Virus record (IMG/VR): IMGVR_UViG_3300021479_000049
Span: 1 to 34,508 of that record
DNA length: 34,508 bases
Reading direction: 5' to 3' (one strand)
Source: a virus
In this document: in pieces, positions 17,933-24,986 of the stretch
Layout of the letters: each line of letters opens with the position of its first letter
Numbering within the stretch: position 1 is the first letter of the stretch
Notes under the pieces: generated by a model
Told to the model about the DNA's origin: nothing
Database searches by the model: none
What the model saw: the letters and a program-made list of their open reading frames with translations, nothing else
Translations under genes and position numbers: made by a program

Positions 17933-17961
17933 AGTATATACTACAACCTGACTCGTGTCAA
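17933..17961 (-). promoter_or_regulatory. Strong sigma70-type promoter A with CAACC-type operator
   Basis: On the minus strand TTGACA (17961-17956), 17 bases, TATACT (17938-17933). Just upstream is the dyad CAACTCTGAGTTG, and the spacer contains CAGGTTGTA. The same layout recurs at 23936-23964 and 28041-28069. Transcription would start near 17926 and read the regulator, nuclease, helicase and primase genes. It lies directly after the polymerase stop. The bases after the -10 (TACTCAGGAGTAA) form a variant of the dispersed palindrome. Confidence 0.8.
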
Positions 17962-17966
17962 GCAAC

Positions 17967-19868
17967 TCAGAGTTGTATTTCCTTCACATTACCATAGTTT
18001 TGTCCGACCTTCACTTCAGCGTCAAGTGGCAAACCACGTCCCCACCAAGCCGGTGTACGCATTTCTTGGTGAGCGATTTCTGCTACCGTAGTAACTAGAC
18101 CATCTGGCACAACGTATATTAACTCGTCGTGGACTTGGTGCGCAAGTCGTATGTCGTTGATCATTATCGCTTTTAACCTGTCGTCTATCCGCTTGGCTGC
18201 GTCCATCACATGACAACGATCTAACGCTTGCACATGGTTCTCAAGGAACTTCCCGCCATATATCTCACGTATCTCCCGAGCATATGTGAACACCTTCCTG
18301 CCGCCAAAGTCACGAATGTTATCGTAGTAAAGTCTTAACCCATTCGGTAACACCACGTCTGTGCCTTCAATGCGTGACGGTCCTAAGCGGCTGATGAAGG
18401 GTCCGCCAACACCACCATGAGTTATAGGCATCATCTCTGTAAGTATTCGCTCTAACACATACCAGTATTTAACAATACTACGAAACTTGTTACGGTAAAA
18501 ATTAACCCACAATTGACAGTCAGCAAATGAAACGTCTATGGGTATACCGTTATCTGCTGCTTGGTTCACCAATTGTGTGAGAAACTTGTTCGGTCCCATC
18601 TGGAAGCCTAGACCCAATACAGTGTTCTTGGCAATAAACCGTTCAAGCTTGTCCGCTTTCGTGATGGTACGCCTGAACATGTCACTGCCAAACCAACAAT
18701 AAACATCGCTACCTTTGGCAAACTCTGAGAGTAATTGTCTTTCGTCAGCTAACCATGCAACTAATCTAGCTTCTATTTGGGACGCATCTACAGCTACAAT
18801 CTTATACCCTGGTGGGGCTATCAAGCTCTCACGAAGTTTCTTTGACTTACGAGAAGGAAGATTTTGCTGGTTGATCTTCCACTCACCACTGAACCTGTGC
18901 GTATGCGCCCCACCATACCTGAGAGCAATGGGCATCCACGGTTCATCAAACCCATTCACTGCCGCTTCGGCCATGCCAATAAACCGTTGGGTACGTCGTT
19001 CTTCCAACGTAGACCGTATCCCAATACGTGCTTCAGCAAGTGCTTGCACATCTGGGTTCTCATGCTCCTGTAATGCACGAAACCCTTCATCGGTTTTAGC
19101 AAATGCGAATATCCGTTTAGATGGATCGGTGAGAGAGTTCTTCATGGGAGGGTCTACGCCTAACCCCCATAGCGCTACCGCAAACATCTTACTTGACAAC
19201 AAATCAGCACGGGTCAAACCTACTCTTTCGAGTAAACTATTTTTCTCTTGTAAGATAATGTTTAAATGTTCGTGTAAATGTGTTAAGTCTGCTTGAAAGT
19301 TTGGGGCTGTACACATCTTGAGTATCGTGTCCATCACCCATAGCTCACCCTTGGGGAACTTTTTGCCAAGACGCTTGATAATACCTCGACAATTCTCTGT
19401 ATCGGTAATACAATACTGTTTGAATTCTTCCCAGAGTTCTGGTTGTGCTTCTAAGTCTTTACGTCGCATCCCAATAACTTTATGAACAGTCGCGCCTTTT
19501 GGCGGCAGACCAAGGACTTGCGATACGTTTTCAAGGTTCACACGACCGTTTTTGATTTTATGTAATAAAACTGCTCGGGCTATACCCATTGCGTCTATTA
19601 ACATGTCGGGGTGTATGCCATACCTAAACGCCAAAATACTTGCATCAAACAAAGCGTTGTAGCTAACAAACGCCCATGGTCGTGGATACTCTCGGAGTAA
19701 GTCTGCCACTTCGTCACCCGGCAGGAATGTAGCCGGACCTTCGTTTGTGGCTATACCACAGCCAATTGTCTCCCAACGCGGATCAAGGATATACTCATAT
19801 GGCGTCATGAGTTTAAGCGTATAGTATTTGTCATAGTACGACTCGAAGTCGCCATAGATCATTTTCAT
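17967..19868 (-). CDS. DNA polymerase, family A, with 3'-5' exonuclease domain
   Basis: 633 residues. The exonuclease domain has D7-x-E9 (YGDFES), D75 (NALFD) and YCITDTENC (152-160). Polymerase motif A is VAVDASQIEARL (D361, E366), motif B is RFIAKNTVLGLGFQ (410-423), and motif C is HDE at 580-582. All catalytic residues are present, so it should replicate the phage genome with proofreading. At 633 residues it is close to T7-like polymerases. A start ATG at 19868 follows GAGTAAAACA, a weak ribosome site. Palindromes inside (18721, 19686) encode LLSE and LLRE. Confidence 0.95.
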   Translation of the reverse strand: MKMIYGDFESYYDKYYTLKLMTPYEYILDPRWETIGCGIATNEGPATFLPGDEVADLLREYPRPWAFVSYNALFDASILAFRYGIHPDMLIDAMGIARAVLLHKIKNGRVNLENVSQVLGLPPKGATVHKVIGMRRKDLEAQPELWEEFKQYCITDTENCRGIIKRLGKKFPKGELWVMDTILKMCTAPNFQADLTHLHEHLNIILQEKNSLLERVGLTRADLLSSKMFAVALWGLGVDPPMKNSLTDPSKRIFAFAKTDEGFRALQEHENPDVQALAEARIGIRSTLEERRTQRFIGMAEAAVNGFDEPWMPIALRYGGAHTHRFSGEWKINQQNLPSRKSKKLRESLIAPPGYKIVAVDASQIEARLVAWLADERQLLSEFAKGSDVYCWFGSDMFRRTITKADKLERFIAKNTVLGLGFQMGPNKFLTQLVNQAADNGIPIDVSFADCQLWVNFYRNKFRSIVKYWYVLERILTEMMPITHGGVGGPFISRLGPSRIEGTDVVLPNGLRLYYDNIRDFGGRKVFTYAREIREIYGGKFLENHVQALDRCHVMDAAKRIDDRLKAIMINDIRLAHQVHDELIYVVPDGLVTTVAEIAHQEMRTPAWWGRGLPLDAEVKVGQNYGNVKEIQL

Positions 19869-19878
19869 TGTTTTACTC

Positions 19879-20838
19879 TTATTGTGTTACTGGCCCTATT
19901 AAATCTTTCCATATGTCGTCCCATGGGTTGTTAGTTTGGTGCCATTGCGCGTCCAAAGTTTGGCCCGTGATAGTTGCCTTGAACTTACGCTGAGCTTTTT
20001 CTTTATTGTACGCGTGAAAGAACTCATTGTAGTGATCTGTTAATCCGTCTTCAAATAACTCGCTGGTTAGTACAGGGACGATTGTAACACTGTCATCTGG
20101 TACAGGTGGTTTAGGTTTGTCTATTATTATACGATGCAACGCAATTAACTCTGTGCCATACCCACATACACCCTTGAACCACCTAGACACGCCAGGAACA
20201 TAACGTGGCGTCTTTGCTTCAGCGTATTCTTTTAATGCTCTGAATATTAACGGGTCATTTGAGTCGCTGTAAAGTAGCGGCACGATGGTGCGTAACCATG
20301 GGAGCATTTGGACAGTCAATGGGATTGGGATAAAAGTTGTGTGAAACATACTAAACAATTGCAAGGTTGTTGACCACTGTATAGCAATGTCAACTAATGG
20401 GAGTACCTTTTTTCCGAGTTTACTCTCGATAGTAATATTGTTTATGTATCTTGGCCACAACCATTGAGTATGAGTTTGGTCAACAGTAGATTTATAGTTT
20501 AAAGAATACTCAACTCGCTGATTAAGAAACCCAGTATATATATGAATATTATCAGTTGACCAATTAGAAACTCTCGGCATCAACAATGATGCATCAGTCA
20601 TTGTCTTATAGTCACCTGGGGGTATCAAGTGGTAATACAATTCCTGTTGAGCCATTGGCTCTGACAACGTGTACAACGTATCAATCGCTATTTCGCGGAG
20701 TTTGTTTTTAATAAGATCGTACGCTTTTTGATGCGCTACCGTTGGAATTTTATGGTTGATTTGTTTGTAGATCATCTTGCTCTCCAATGGTGGGGCGTCT
20801 GGGTCGTCCCAGTTACACCCCGGCGGATCATAGCCCAT
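19879..20838 (-). CDS. Hypothetical protein upstream of DNA polymerase
   Basis: 319 residues. The ATG at 20838 has AGGAGTAA upstream. A second in-frame ATG at 20775 has GGAGAGCAAG, the phage's common ribosome site, so a form lacking the first 21 residues (MGYDPPGCNWDDPDAPP...) is also possible. The body has many Tyr and Trp residues and no motif I recognise. The C-terminus is charged (YNKEKAQRKFKATITGQ). It sits between the VWA protein and the polymerase, so a replication role is a guess. Confidence 0.65.
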   Translation of the reverse strand: MGYDPPGCNWDDPDAPPLESKMIYKQINHKIPTVAHQKAYDLIKNKLREIAIDTLYTLSEPMAQQELYYHLIPPGDYKTMTDASLLMPRVSNWSTDNIHIYTGFLNQRVEYSLNYKSTVDQTHTQWLWPRYINNITIESKLGKKVLPLVDIAIQWSTTLQLFSMFHTTFIPIPLTVQMLPWLRTIVPLLYSDSNDPLIFRALKEYAEAKTPRYVPGVSRWFKGVCGYGTELIALHRIIIDKPKPPVPDDSVTIVPVLTSELFEDGLTDHYNEFFHAYNKEKAQRKFKATITGQTLDAQWHQTNNPWDDIWKDLIGPVTQ

Positions 20839-20883
20839 TATTGTTACTCCTATTATGTTTACTCCTATTATGTTTACTCTTGG
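20839..20883 (-). repeat. Threefold tandem repeat of a 14-15-base ribosome-site unit
   Basis: On the minus strand AGAGTAAACATAAT, AGGAGTAAACATAAT and AGGAGTAACAATAAT follow each other up to the ATG at 20838. Each unit carries a Shine-Dalgarno-like core and the right half of the dispersed palindrome. The first unit contains the TAA stop of the VWA gene. It looks like a recent local duplication. Confidence 0.6.
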
Positions 20884-22196
20884 AGTTGCTTCGGGAGTAA
20901 CACCTTGTCACCGAACGGGATGTCATGGTTCTTAATCGTACACCAGATGACTGGGTAGGGTGGCGGCAGGAGGGGAAATGCACCCTCTAAGTCTGTGAGG
21001 TATACCAACACCTCTGGCTCAAGTCCTTCTTGCGCTACCCGCTCAAACACTGGACAGAAGTCAGTGCCACCGCCGCCCTTGATTTTACGCATCATGTCAT
21101 CAGGCGTGTCAAGCTCAACATACTCGTTCACTGCCGCATCACATTGCATGAACACCAATGTACGTGGACGCGCTTGCTCCATGAGTCCTACACCTTCAGT
21201 GCAGAACATGTCCATAGTTTTCTGGTTGATACTCCCAGAGTTATCCACCACGAACACGATTGTCTCGCAGCCATACTTTACTTTCGATGGTGAGCCTATG
21301 CCTCTAAGCATCAACTCATTGTCGAGTGTAGACCATGTACTAAAGTCAGCGCCCATCCGTCGTGACATGGTGACTGTCAAGTGTTCACGCCAGTCAACTT
21401 GTGGCTCCAATAACTTAGAGAGCCCACGCTCTAGCGCCGCTGGCAATCGGCCTTGTAATTTTGCACTGGCAAGAGCGGCAGTGAGGGCGTTGTCCCACGC
21501 TTGCGGGTTACGCGCCTCTTGCGCTTGTGCTGGCGTCTTACCCGTGCCCTTACCAGGTGTTAAGTGCTCGTCGAAGCTCTTATCACCACCACCGTTGCCA
21601 GATGGCTGCGGCTTAGGTTGACCCTTACTCCCAGAGTTAGGTCTCTTGGTTTGATTTTGTTTGAATAGTTTCCTGTACGCTGTTGTCAAGTCGTCTTGGT
21701 AAGTTATTAGTTGGGGCTCATGCCAGCAGTCCTTTGGCATCTCCCCCACTCTGCCGCGCTTCAACATGTCATTGATAAGACAATCAGCAGCAACTTGCAT
21801 GACTTCACTAACATAAGGAAGCTTCATGCCATCAGGATACAGGATATATCCGAGTTGTGCGAACCGGTACATCATGCCACAATGATTGAATATAGCATGA
21901 CAGATTTCATGGCACGCAATAAACACGCGTTCTTGTAACGTATGTTTGAAATATCCTGTTGGATTAATAAACATGAACTGATCATTAGTGGCAGCAAAGG
22001 GAACTTCGTCTGTAAACCATGCCAACTCACGATCTTTGTCCTGCATCATGCGGAACCATACATCGGCAAAGGCGGGCTGGTTCACCAATAGCGCTGTACG
22101 CGTCTCCATCCATAGTTTTGCCTGTTGTGGCGTTATGGGTAACTTGGGCCACTTCTCACAGCTAGTCTCGACCTTGAACGCGCCAATCTCGCCCAT
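20874..22196 (-). CDS. Zincin-VWA protein, DUF2201-like (partner of MoxR ATPase)
   Basis: 440 residues. The N-terminal half has HEICH (96-100) followed by FNH, a zinc metallopeptidase motif. A Gly/Pro/Lys linker spans about 185-225. The C-terminal half is a von Willebrand A domain with MIDAS D318-N-S-G-S322 and GGGGTDF. This matches the DUF2201_N plus VWA-like architecture found next to MoxR AAA+ ATPases and related to CobT/CoxE systems. The MoxR gene lies upstream in the same operon. Substrate unknown: metal insertion or protein remodelling is inferred. GGGGAGAG precedes the ATG. The TAA stop lies in a palindrome-like repeat. Confidence 0.8.
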   Translation of the reverse strand: MGEIGAFKVETSCEKWPKLPITPQQAKLWMETRTALLVNQPAFADVWFRMMQDKDRELAWFTDEVPFAATNDQFMFINPTGYFKHTLQERVFIACHEICHAIFNHCGMMYRFAQLGYILYPDGMKLPYVSEVMQVAADCLINDMLKRGRVGEMPKDCWHEPQLITYQDDLTTAYRKLFKQNQTKRPNSGSKGQPKPQPSGNGGGDKSFDEHLTPGKGTGKTPAQAQEARNPQAWDNALTAALASAKLQGRLPAALERGLSKLLEPQVDWREHLTVTMSRRMGADFSTWSTLDNELMLRGIGSPSKVKYGCETIVFVVDNSGSINQKTMDMFCTEGVGLMEQARPRTLVFMQCDAAVNEYVELDTPDDMMRKIKGGGGTDFCPVFERVAQEGLEPEVLVYLTDLEGAFPLLPPPYPVIWCTIKNHDIPFGDKVLLPKQLQE

Positions 22197-22197
22197 G

Positions 22198-22398
22198 TTA
22201 CTCTCCCCGTTCTAAGCGGACCAATTTTAGTGCTTTTGGTTGGGTTTCGACAATGCCGGATAATACGTGTTTCCATAATCCGGCGCGACGATAGGGTTTC
22301 CAATGAGCTTGCCAGAGATAACCTCTCTCTTTTTCGCGTTTAGCTAGAACCAGGTCGTCAATTTCGCGAGCCCGAATAATTTTTGGTGTCTTTGCCAT
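22198..22398 (-). CDS. Small basic hypothetical protein
   Basis: 66 residues, strongly basic (RAREIDDLVLAKREKERGYL, then WKPYRRAGLWKHVL). The ATG overlaps the upstream stop (TAATG), and the stop is one base from the VWA start, so it is part of a tight operon. No family is recognised. Nucleic-acid binding is possible from charge alone. Confidence 0.6.
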   Translation of the reverse strand: MAKTPKIIRAREIDDLVLAKREKERGYLWQAHWKPYRRAGLWKHVLSGIVETQPKALKLVRLERGE

Positions 22399-22760
22399 TA
22401 GCCCTCACTCCCATCACTCTCAGAGTAATACGTGTCAACGCGTTGGTCGAACAAAGTTAAATTCGTAGTACCAACATTGTCATCGACAATTGACGCCGTG
22501 ATAGTTGGTGATCGCTCCGCTAGCATAGCGAGTTGTGCGTATAAGTCTGTCGCACTGCTGCGTAGCACCTCTGTGTATACCCCGCGCATAGCAGGGTCAT
22601 GTGTAGGTATGTCGGCTCTGACATGGATGGTAAAGTGTACACGCATGGTTGCTCTCCTTTCTTCTTCCTTAGCTCGGTCTTGCTCAAGGTCTTGCCAAAC
22701 CTCTTTGGTTATGTGCTTGAGTAAAGCCTCTAGCTCTGGACCATTCCCTTGCATATACAT
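22398..22760 (-). CDS. Hypothetical protein in the MoxR-VWA operon
   Basis: 120 residues from the ATG at 22760, one base after the MoxR stop (TAGAATG). A second in-frame ATG at 22646 has AAAGGAGAGCAACC upstream, a much stronger ribosome site, and would give an 82-residue product starting MRVHFTIHVRADIPTHD. The upstream 38 codons encode a charged helix (LEALLKHITKEVWQDLEQDR), so both forms may exist. The end (TYYSESDGSEG) is acidic and lies on a palindrome (22413-22427). No function is recognised. Confidence 0.55.
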   Translation of the reverse strand: MYMQGNGPELEALLKHITKEVWQDLEQDRAKEEERRATMRVHFTIHVRADIPTHDPAMRGVYTEVLRSSATDLYAQLAMLAERSPTITASIVDDNVGTTNLTLFDQRVDTYYSESDGSEG

Positions 22761-22761
22761 T

Positions 22762-23898
22762 CTAAGCGGCTTTGGGTTCGCGCTTGTGGTCGCGATCATA
22801 TCCTTCCACAATTGCGATGAGATTGGCATTCGCTTTTGTCCATGCTTTGAACTCGGGCATAACCAACACGCCCACGTTACGGTCCCGTATCATCTTCACC
22901 ATCATGAACTGGAACTCGTTCGGCAGACGGGACATGAGTGTCGCCAGCGCTGCCGCATCATGGGGCTTGGCCCAGTCAGCCAGCTTGTATCCCAGCAAGC
23001 GCAAACGATCTGGCTCCAATGGGATGGACACTGTTCCGGGATTGGCGATACATTCTTCGTAGGATGGAAGCTCTTGCGCCATACGGAAGTGCATGAACAG
23101 TTGTTCGGCGTTCTCCTTGCCAATCCCACCAGCAATGAGAGATTGTGTTCCCACGTCCAGCGGTATCTTACTCAGAGAGTAAAGAAACATTCTGGCTTTC
23201 AAGTAGGTGTTCGCTTGTGCCAATGACCGTGGAGTGCAGTATGGTCCTTGGATTGCTGGTGCCTCTTGAAACAATATATGCGGGAACGTTTCCCCAAACG
23301 CAATGATCTCTGGTAACACTTTGTGTGTGCGTGCCCAGTCAACCCATGCTTCACTGCTGTCTCTGACTGTGACTAGTATCTGTGAGTTGATAATGAAGTC
23401 AAACGTCTTCGTGCCGCCATTGCGCGAACCCAAAGGATTGCCAGCACTCCACACGACCCAGCCCGGCGGCAACCAATGCGTACCCACTCGCTTGAGTAGC
23501 TTCATGTCGCGTGTGAGCTTACGCTCTTCGGGGTTCATCTTATCTTCTTCGTCGATAAAGATAATACCCCCAGAGTAAGAGTCAATCGGTCGGCCTTCAC
23601 GCGTGATCCACCAATACGGCAGAGAGAAGTGACTGACTTTCTTCTGGAGAGTGCTGTCAACATTCATCTCCATGAACCCACACAGCCACGGCAGAGTGAC
23701 GGTTAGCCCATTGATGTACACGAACCCATAGTCACCATCGGGATCAATCGTCTTGAGGATTGCGGGCGACTGGTTCATTATAGTTGTTTTACCGCGACCG
23801 GCAGGAGACTCAAGGTGAATTGAGGGGCCATCAGGCTGGCTGGAAGCCAAGTACCATTCAGGGATGCGCTCGGCGATTTCGTTCAGTGTCAGTGCCAT
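22762..23898 (-). CDS. MoxR/CobS-like AAA+ ATPase
   Basis: 378 residues. Walker A is ESPAGRGKTT (30-39), Walker B is GGIIFIDEEDK (110-120), and a sensor-like VVWSAGNPLGSR follows, as in MoxR-type AAA+ proteins. They work with VWA proteins as chaperone or metal-insertion machines. The zincin-VWA gene lies two genes downstream. The start has GGAGAGCAAACCAATG and lies below promoter 23936-23964, so it is the first gene of the polymerase operon. Palindromes in the gene (23168-23182 and near 23565) encode YSLSK and SYSGG. Confidence 0.8.
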   Translation of the reverse strand: MALTLNEIAERIPEWYLASSQPDGPSIHLESPAGRGKTTIMNQSPAILKTIDPDGDYGFVYINGLTVTLPWLCGFMEMNVDSTLQKKVSHFSLPYWWITREGRPIDSYSGGIIFIDEEDKMNPEERKLTRDMKLLKRVGTHWLPPGWVVWSAGNPLGSRNGGTKTFDFIINSQILVTVRDSSEAWVDWARTHKVLPEIIAFGETFPHILFQEAPAIQGPYCTPRSLAQANTYLKARMFLYSLSKIPLDVGTQSLIAGGIGKENAEQLFMHFRMAQELPSYEECIANPGTVSIPLEPDRLRLLGYKLADWAKPHDAAALATLMSRLPNEFQFMMVKMIRDRNVGVLVMPEFKAWTKANANLIAIVEGYDRDHKREPKAA

Positions 23899-23935
23899 TG
23901 GTTTGCTCTCCTTTTGGTTTCTTACTATAAGAGTA

Positions 23936-23964
23936 AGTATACACTACAACCTGACTGCTGTCAA
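23936..23964 (-). promoter_or_regulatory. Strong sigma70-type promoter B with CAACC-type operator
   Basis: On the minus strand TTGACA (23964-23959), 17 bases, TATACT (23941-23936). Upstream dyad CAACCATAGGTTG, and CAGGTTGTA in the spacer. A dispersed palindrome, TTACTATAAGAGTAA (23922-23936), begins at the end of the -10 and covers the expected start of transcription. It would drive MoxR, VWA and DNA polymerase genes. Confidence 0.8.
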
Positions 23965-23981
23965 GCAACCTATGGTTGTAT

Positions 23982-24251
23982 TTACTGGCGGCAGGACGTA
24001 GGAAATTGGATGCAGTTCATCTGCTGTTCGAGATAACGCCGATCAGCATCTAGCTGTCGCTGGAAATAAAGACGGTCAGCGTCATCACGTTCTTCCCGTT
24101 GCTGTCGTGCTTGCTCACTATTACGAAGCATTTGTTCAGTCTGCATTTCCTGAAATGTTTCGTTGAGCCTGTCAATGCTATCGGATAAGTCGCCAGCATG
24201 TACAGGTGTGAAGGTGAACACGATAGCGGCAGTGAGAAGAATGCGTCGCAT
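23982..24251 (-). CDS. Secreted coiled-coil protein
   Basis: 89 residues. MRRILLTAAIVFTFTPVHA is a clear signal peptide with an A-G cleavage point. The mature part is a charged helix (LNETFQEMQTEQMLRNSEQA, QREERDDADRL) ending in a Cys pair (CIQFPTSCRQ). It should act in the periplasm. A spanin-like or superinfection-exclusion role is possible but unproven. GGGAG precedes the ATG. The gene has its own candidate promoter and a structured leader (24277-24422). Confidence 0.65.
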   Translation of the reverse strand: MRRILLTAAIVFTFTPVHAGDLSDSIDRLNETFQEMQTEQMLRNSEQARQQREERDDADRLYFQRQLDADRRYLEQQMNCIQFPTSCRQ

Positions 24252-24276
24252 GTTTTACTCCCATAGTAAAAGAGAA

Positions 24277-24311
24277 TGGGGGAGAGATCGCACGCGCTTC
24301 ACCCTCCCCCA
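24277..24311 (-). terminator. Intrinsic terminator in the leader of the secreted coiled-coil gene
   Basis: On the minus strand TGGGGGAG (24311-24304) and CTCCCCCA (24284-24277) form an 8-bp stem with a 19-base loop, followed by TTCTCTTTT. It ends about 25 bases before the ATG at 24251, so it would stop leader transcripts unless the stem is disrupted. Confidence 0.55.
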
Positions 24312-24316
24312 CCATT

Positions 24317-24384
24317 GCTTGACTTTCGTATGCTCCTTGAGGGGGAGACTGCATACGCCAGGACGTGACGCTGGAACGTCAAGC
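24317..24384 (-). ncRNA. Candidate three-way-junction leader RNA (attenuator/riboswitch-like)
   Basis: The outer stem GCTTGAC/GTCAAGC joins 24384-24378 with 24323-24317. One inner arm is CCAG/CTGG (24374-24358). The other is CGTATGC/GCATACG (24357-24351 with 24333-24327). The loop of the latter contains CTCCCCC (24347-24341), which could pair with GGGGGAG of the terminator 5' arm (24310-24304), so the two structures compete. A promoter at 24394-24422 would start transcription at about 24387, next to the outer stem. The pairing is seen directly; the function is inferred. Confidence 0.4.
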
Positions 24385-24391
24385 AAACCGT

Positions 24392-24610
24392 TTATTTTAC
24401 TCCCGTAGTAATGGGGGTACAAGTTATCGTTGTACCATTGTCGGTCGGTGTACACGTCTGACCACTTACGGGGTGAGATACAAGCCCATCCCACATGTTA
24501 GCGCACGTTATGGGCGGCAGGGAGAGTTTGCATACGCGTATGTACGCGTCATGGTGATACACTATACACGCGCAAAAAGCGAGCGCAAAAAAATGATAGT
24601 TGCGTGTCAT
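24392..24610 (-). CDS. Small Cys-rich protein, possibly secreted
   Basis: 72 residues starting MTRNYHFFALAFCACIVYHH, a hydrophobic start that could be a signal or anchor, followed by a Cys-containing segment (PPITCANMW, GQTCTPTDNGTTITC). The ATG overlaps the upstream TGA (ATGA), and GGAG lies about 13 bases upstream. The end overlaps the candidate promoter at 24394-24422. Function unknown. Coding status is supported mainly by the overlap. Confidence 0.45.
   Translation of the reverse strand: MTRNYHFFALAFCACIVYHHDAYIRVCKLSLPPITCANMWDGLVSHPVSGQTCTPTDNGTTITCTPITTGVK
24394..24422 (-). promoter_or_regulatory. Candidate promoter with palindromic operator in the spacer
   Basis: On the minus strand TTGTAC (24422-24417), 17 bases, TAAAAT (24399-24394). 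The palindrome TTACTACGGGAGTAA (24411-24397) fills most of the spacer and overlaps the -10. The layout is the same as at 26074-26101. It would feed the leader RNA and the gene at 23982-24251. Confidence 0.5.
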
Positions 24611-24912
24611 AAGTCTTTCACTCCTTGCACTGTCGTCCAGTAACGTTTAATATTTACTAACAGGTCTTTCTTATATGACCTAATGTATTCTGTGCTGATA
24701 ACTCTATGGCTTTCAGTTATTAAATCATACCGCCAAAGTGGTAAACCTTTTCCATAGAATTGTTTGTATGTGCGCTTGTAAGCGTCTGTCAGTGTAACGC
24801 AGTAATTTTTATCAAGAGTAACTTTCTTTACTCTGGTAACAAACAAAGGTAAATCAATTGGTTGCTTGGTCATACGTTGATTGCGATAGGCGCGAGTGCT
24901 ATATGTTTTCAT
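24607..24912 (-). CDS. Basic hypothetical protein
   Basis: 101 residues from the ATG at 24912, which follows GGGGGTCGCT. Earlier in-frame starts (24939, 24924) fall in the terminator of the upstream gene. The protein is basic with many Tyr residues (KTYSTRAYRNQRMTKQP, SYKKDLLVNIKRYW) and has no recognised motif. Its stop overlaps the next start (ATGA). Confidence 0.55.
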   Translation of the reverse strand: MKTYSTRAYRNQRMTKQPIDLPLFVTRVKKVTLDKNYCVTLTDAYKRTYKQFYGKGLPLWRYDLITESHRVISTEYIRSYKKDLLVNIKRYWTTVQGVKDL

Positions 24913-24924
24913 AGCGACCCCCAT

Positions 24925-24959
24925 AAAAAAACCCCCCACTACCTTGCGGCAGTGAGGGG
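24925..24959 (-). terminator. Rho-independent terminator
   Basis: On the minus strand CCCCTCACT (24959-24951), a 10-base loop, AGTGGGGGG (24940-24932), then seven T (24931-24925). One C-A mismatch interrupts the stem. It follows the 24987-26021 gene by 27 bases. The left arm contains the second dispersed motif (CGGCAGTGAG on the plus strand). Confidence 0.8.
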
Positions 24960-24986
24960 ATTGTTTACTCTAAGAGTAAGAGAAGG

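Noticed and set aside
24255-24494. 79-residue leftward frame across the leader RNA
   Set aside because: It overlaps the promoter, three-way junction and terminator and conflicts with the coupled frame at 24392-24610.
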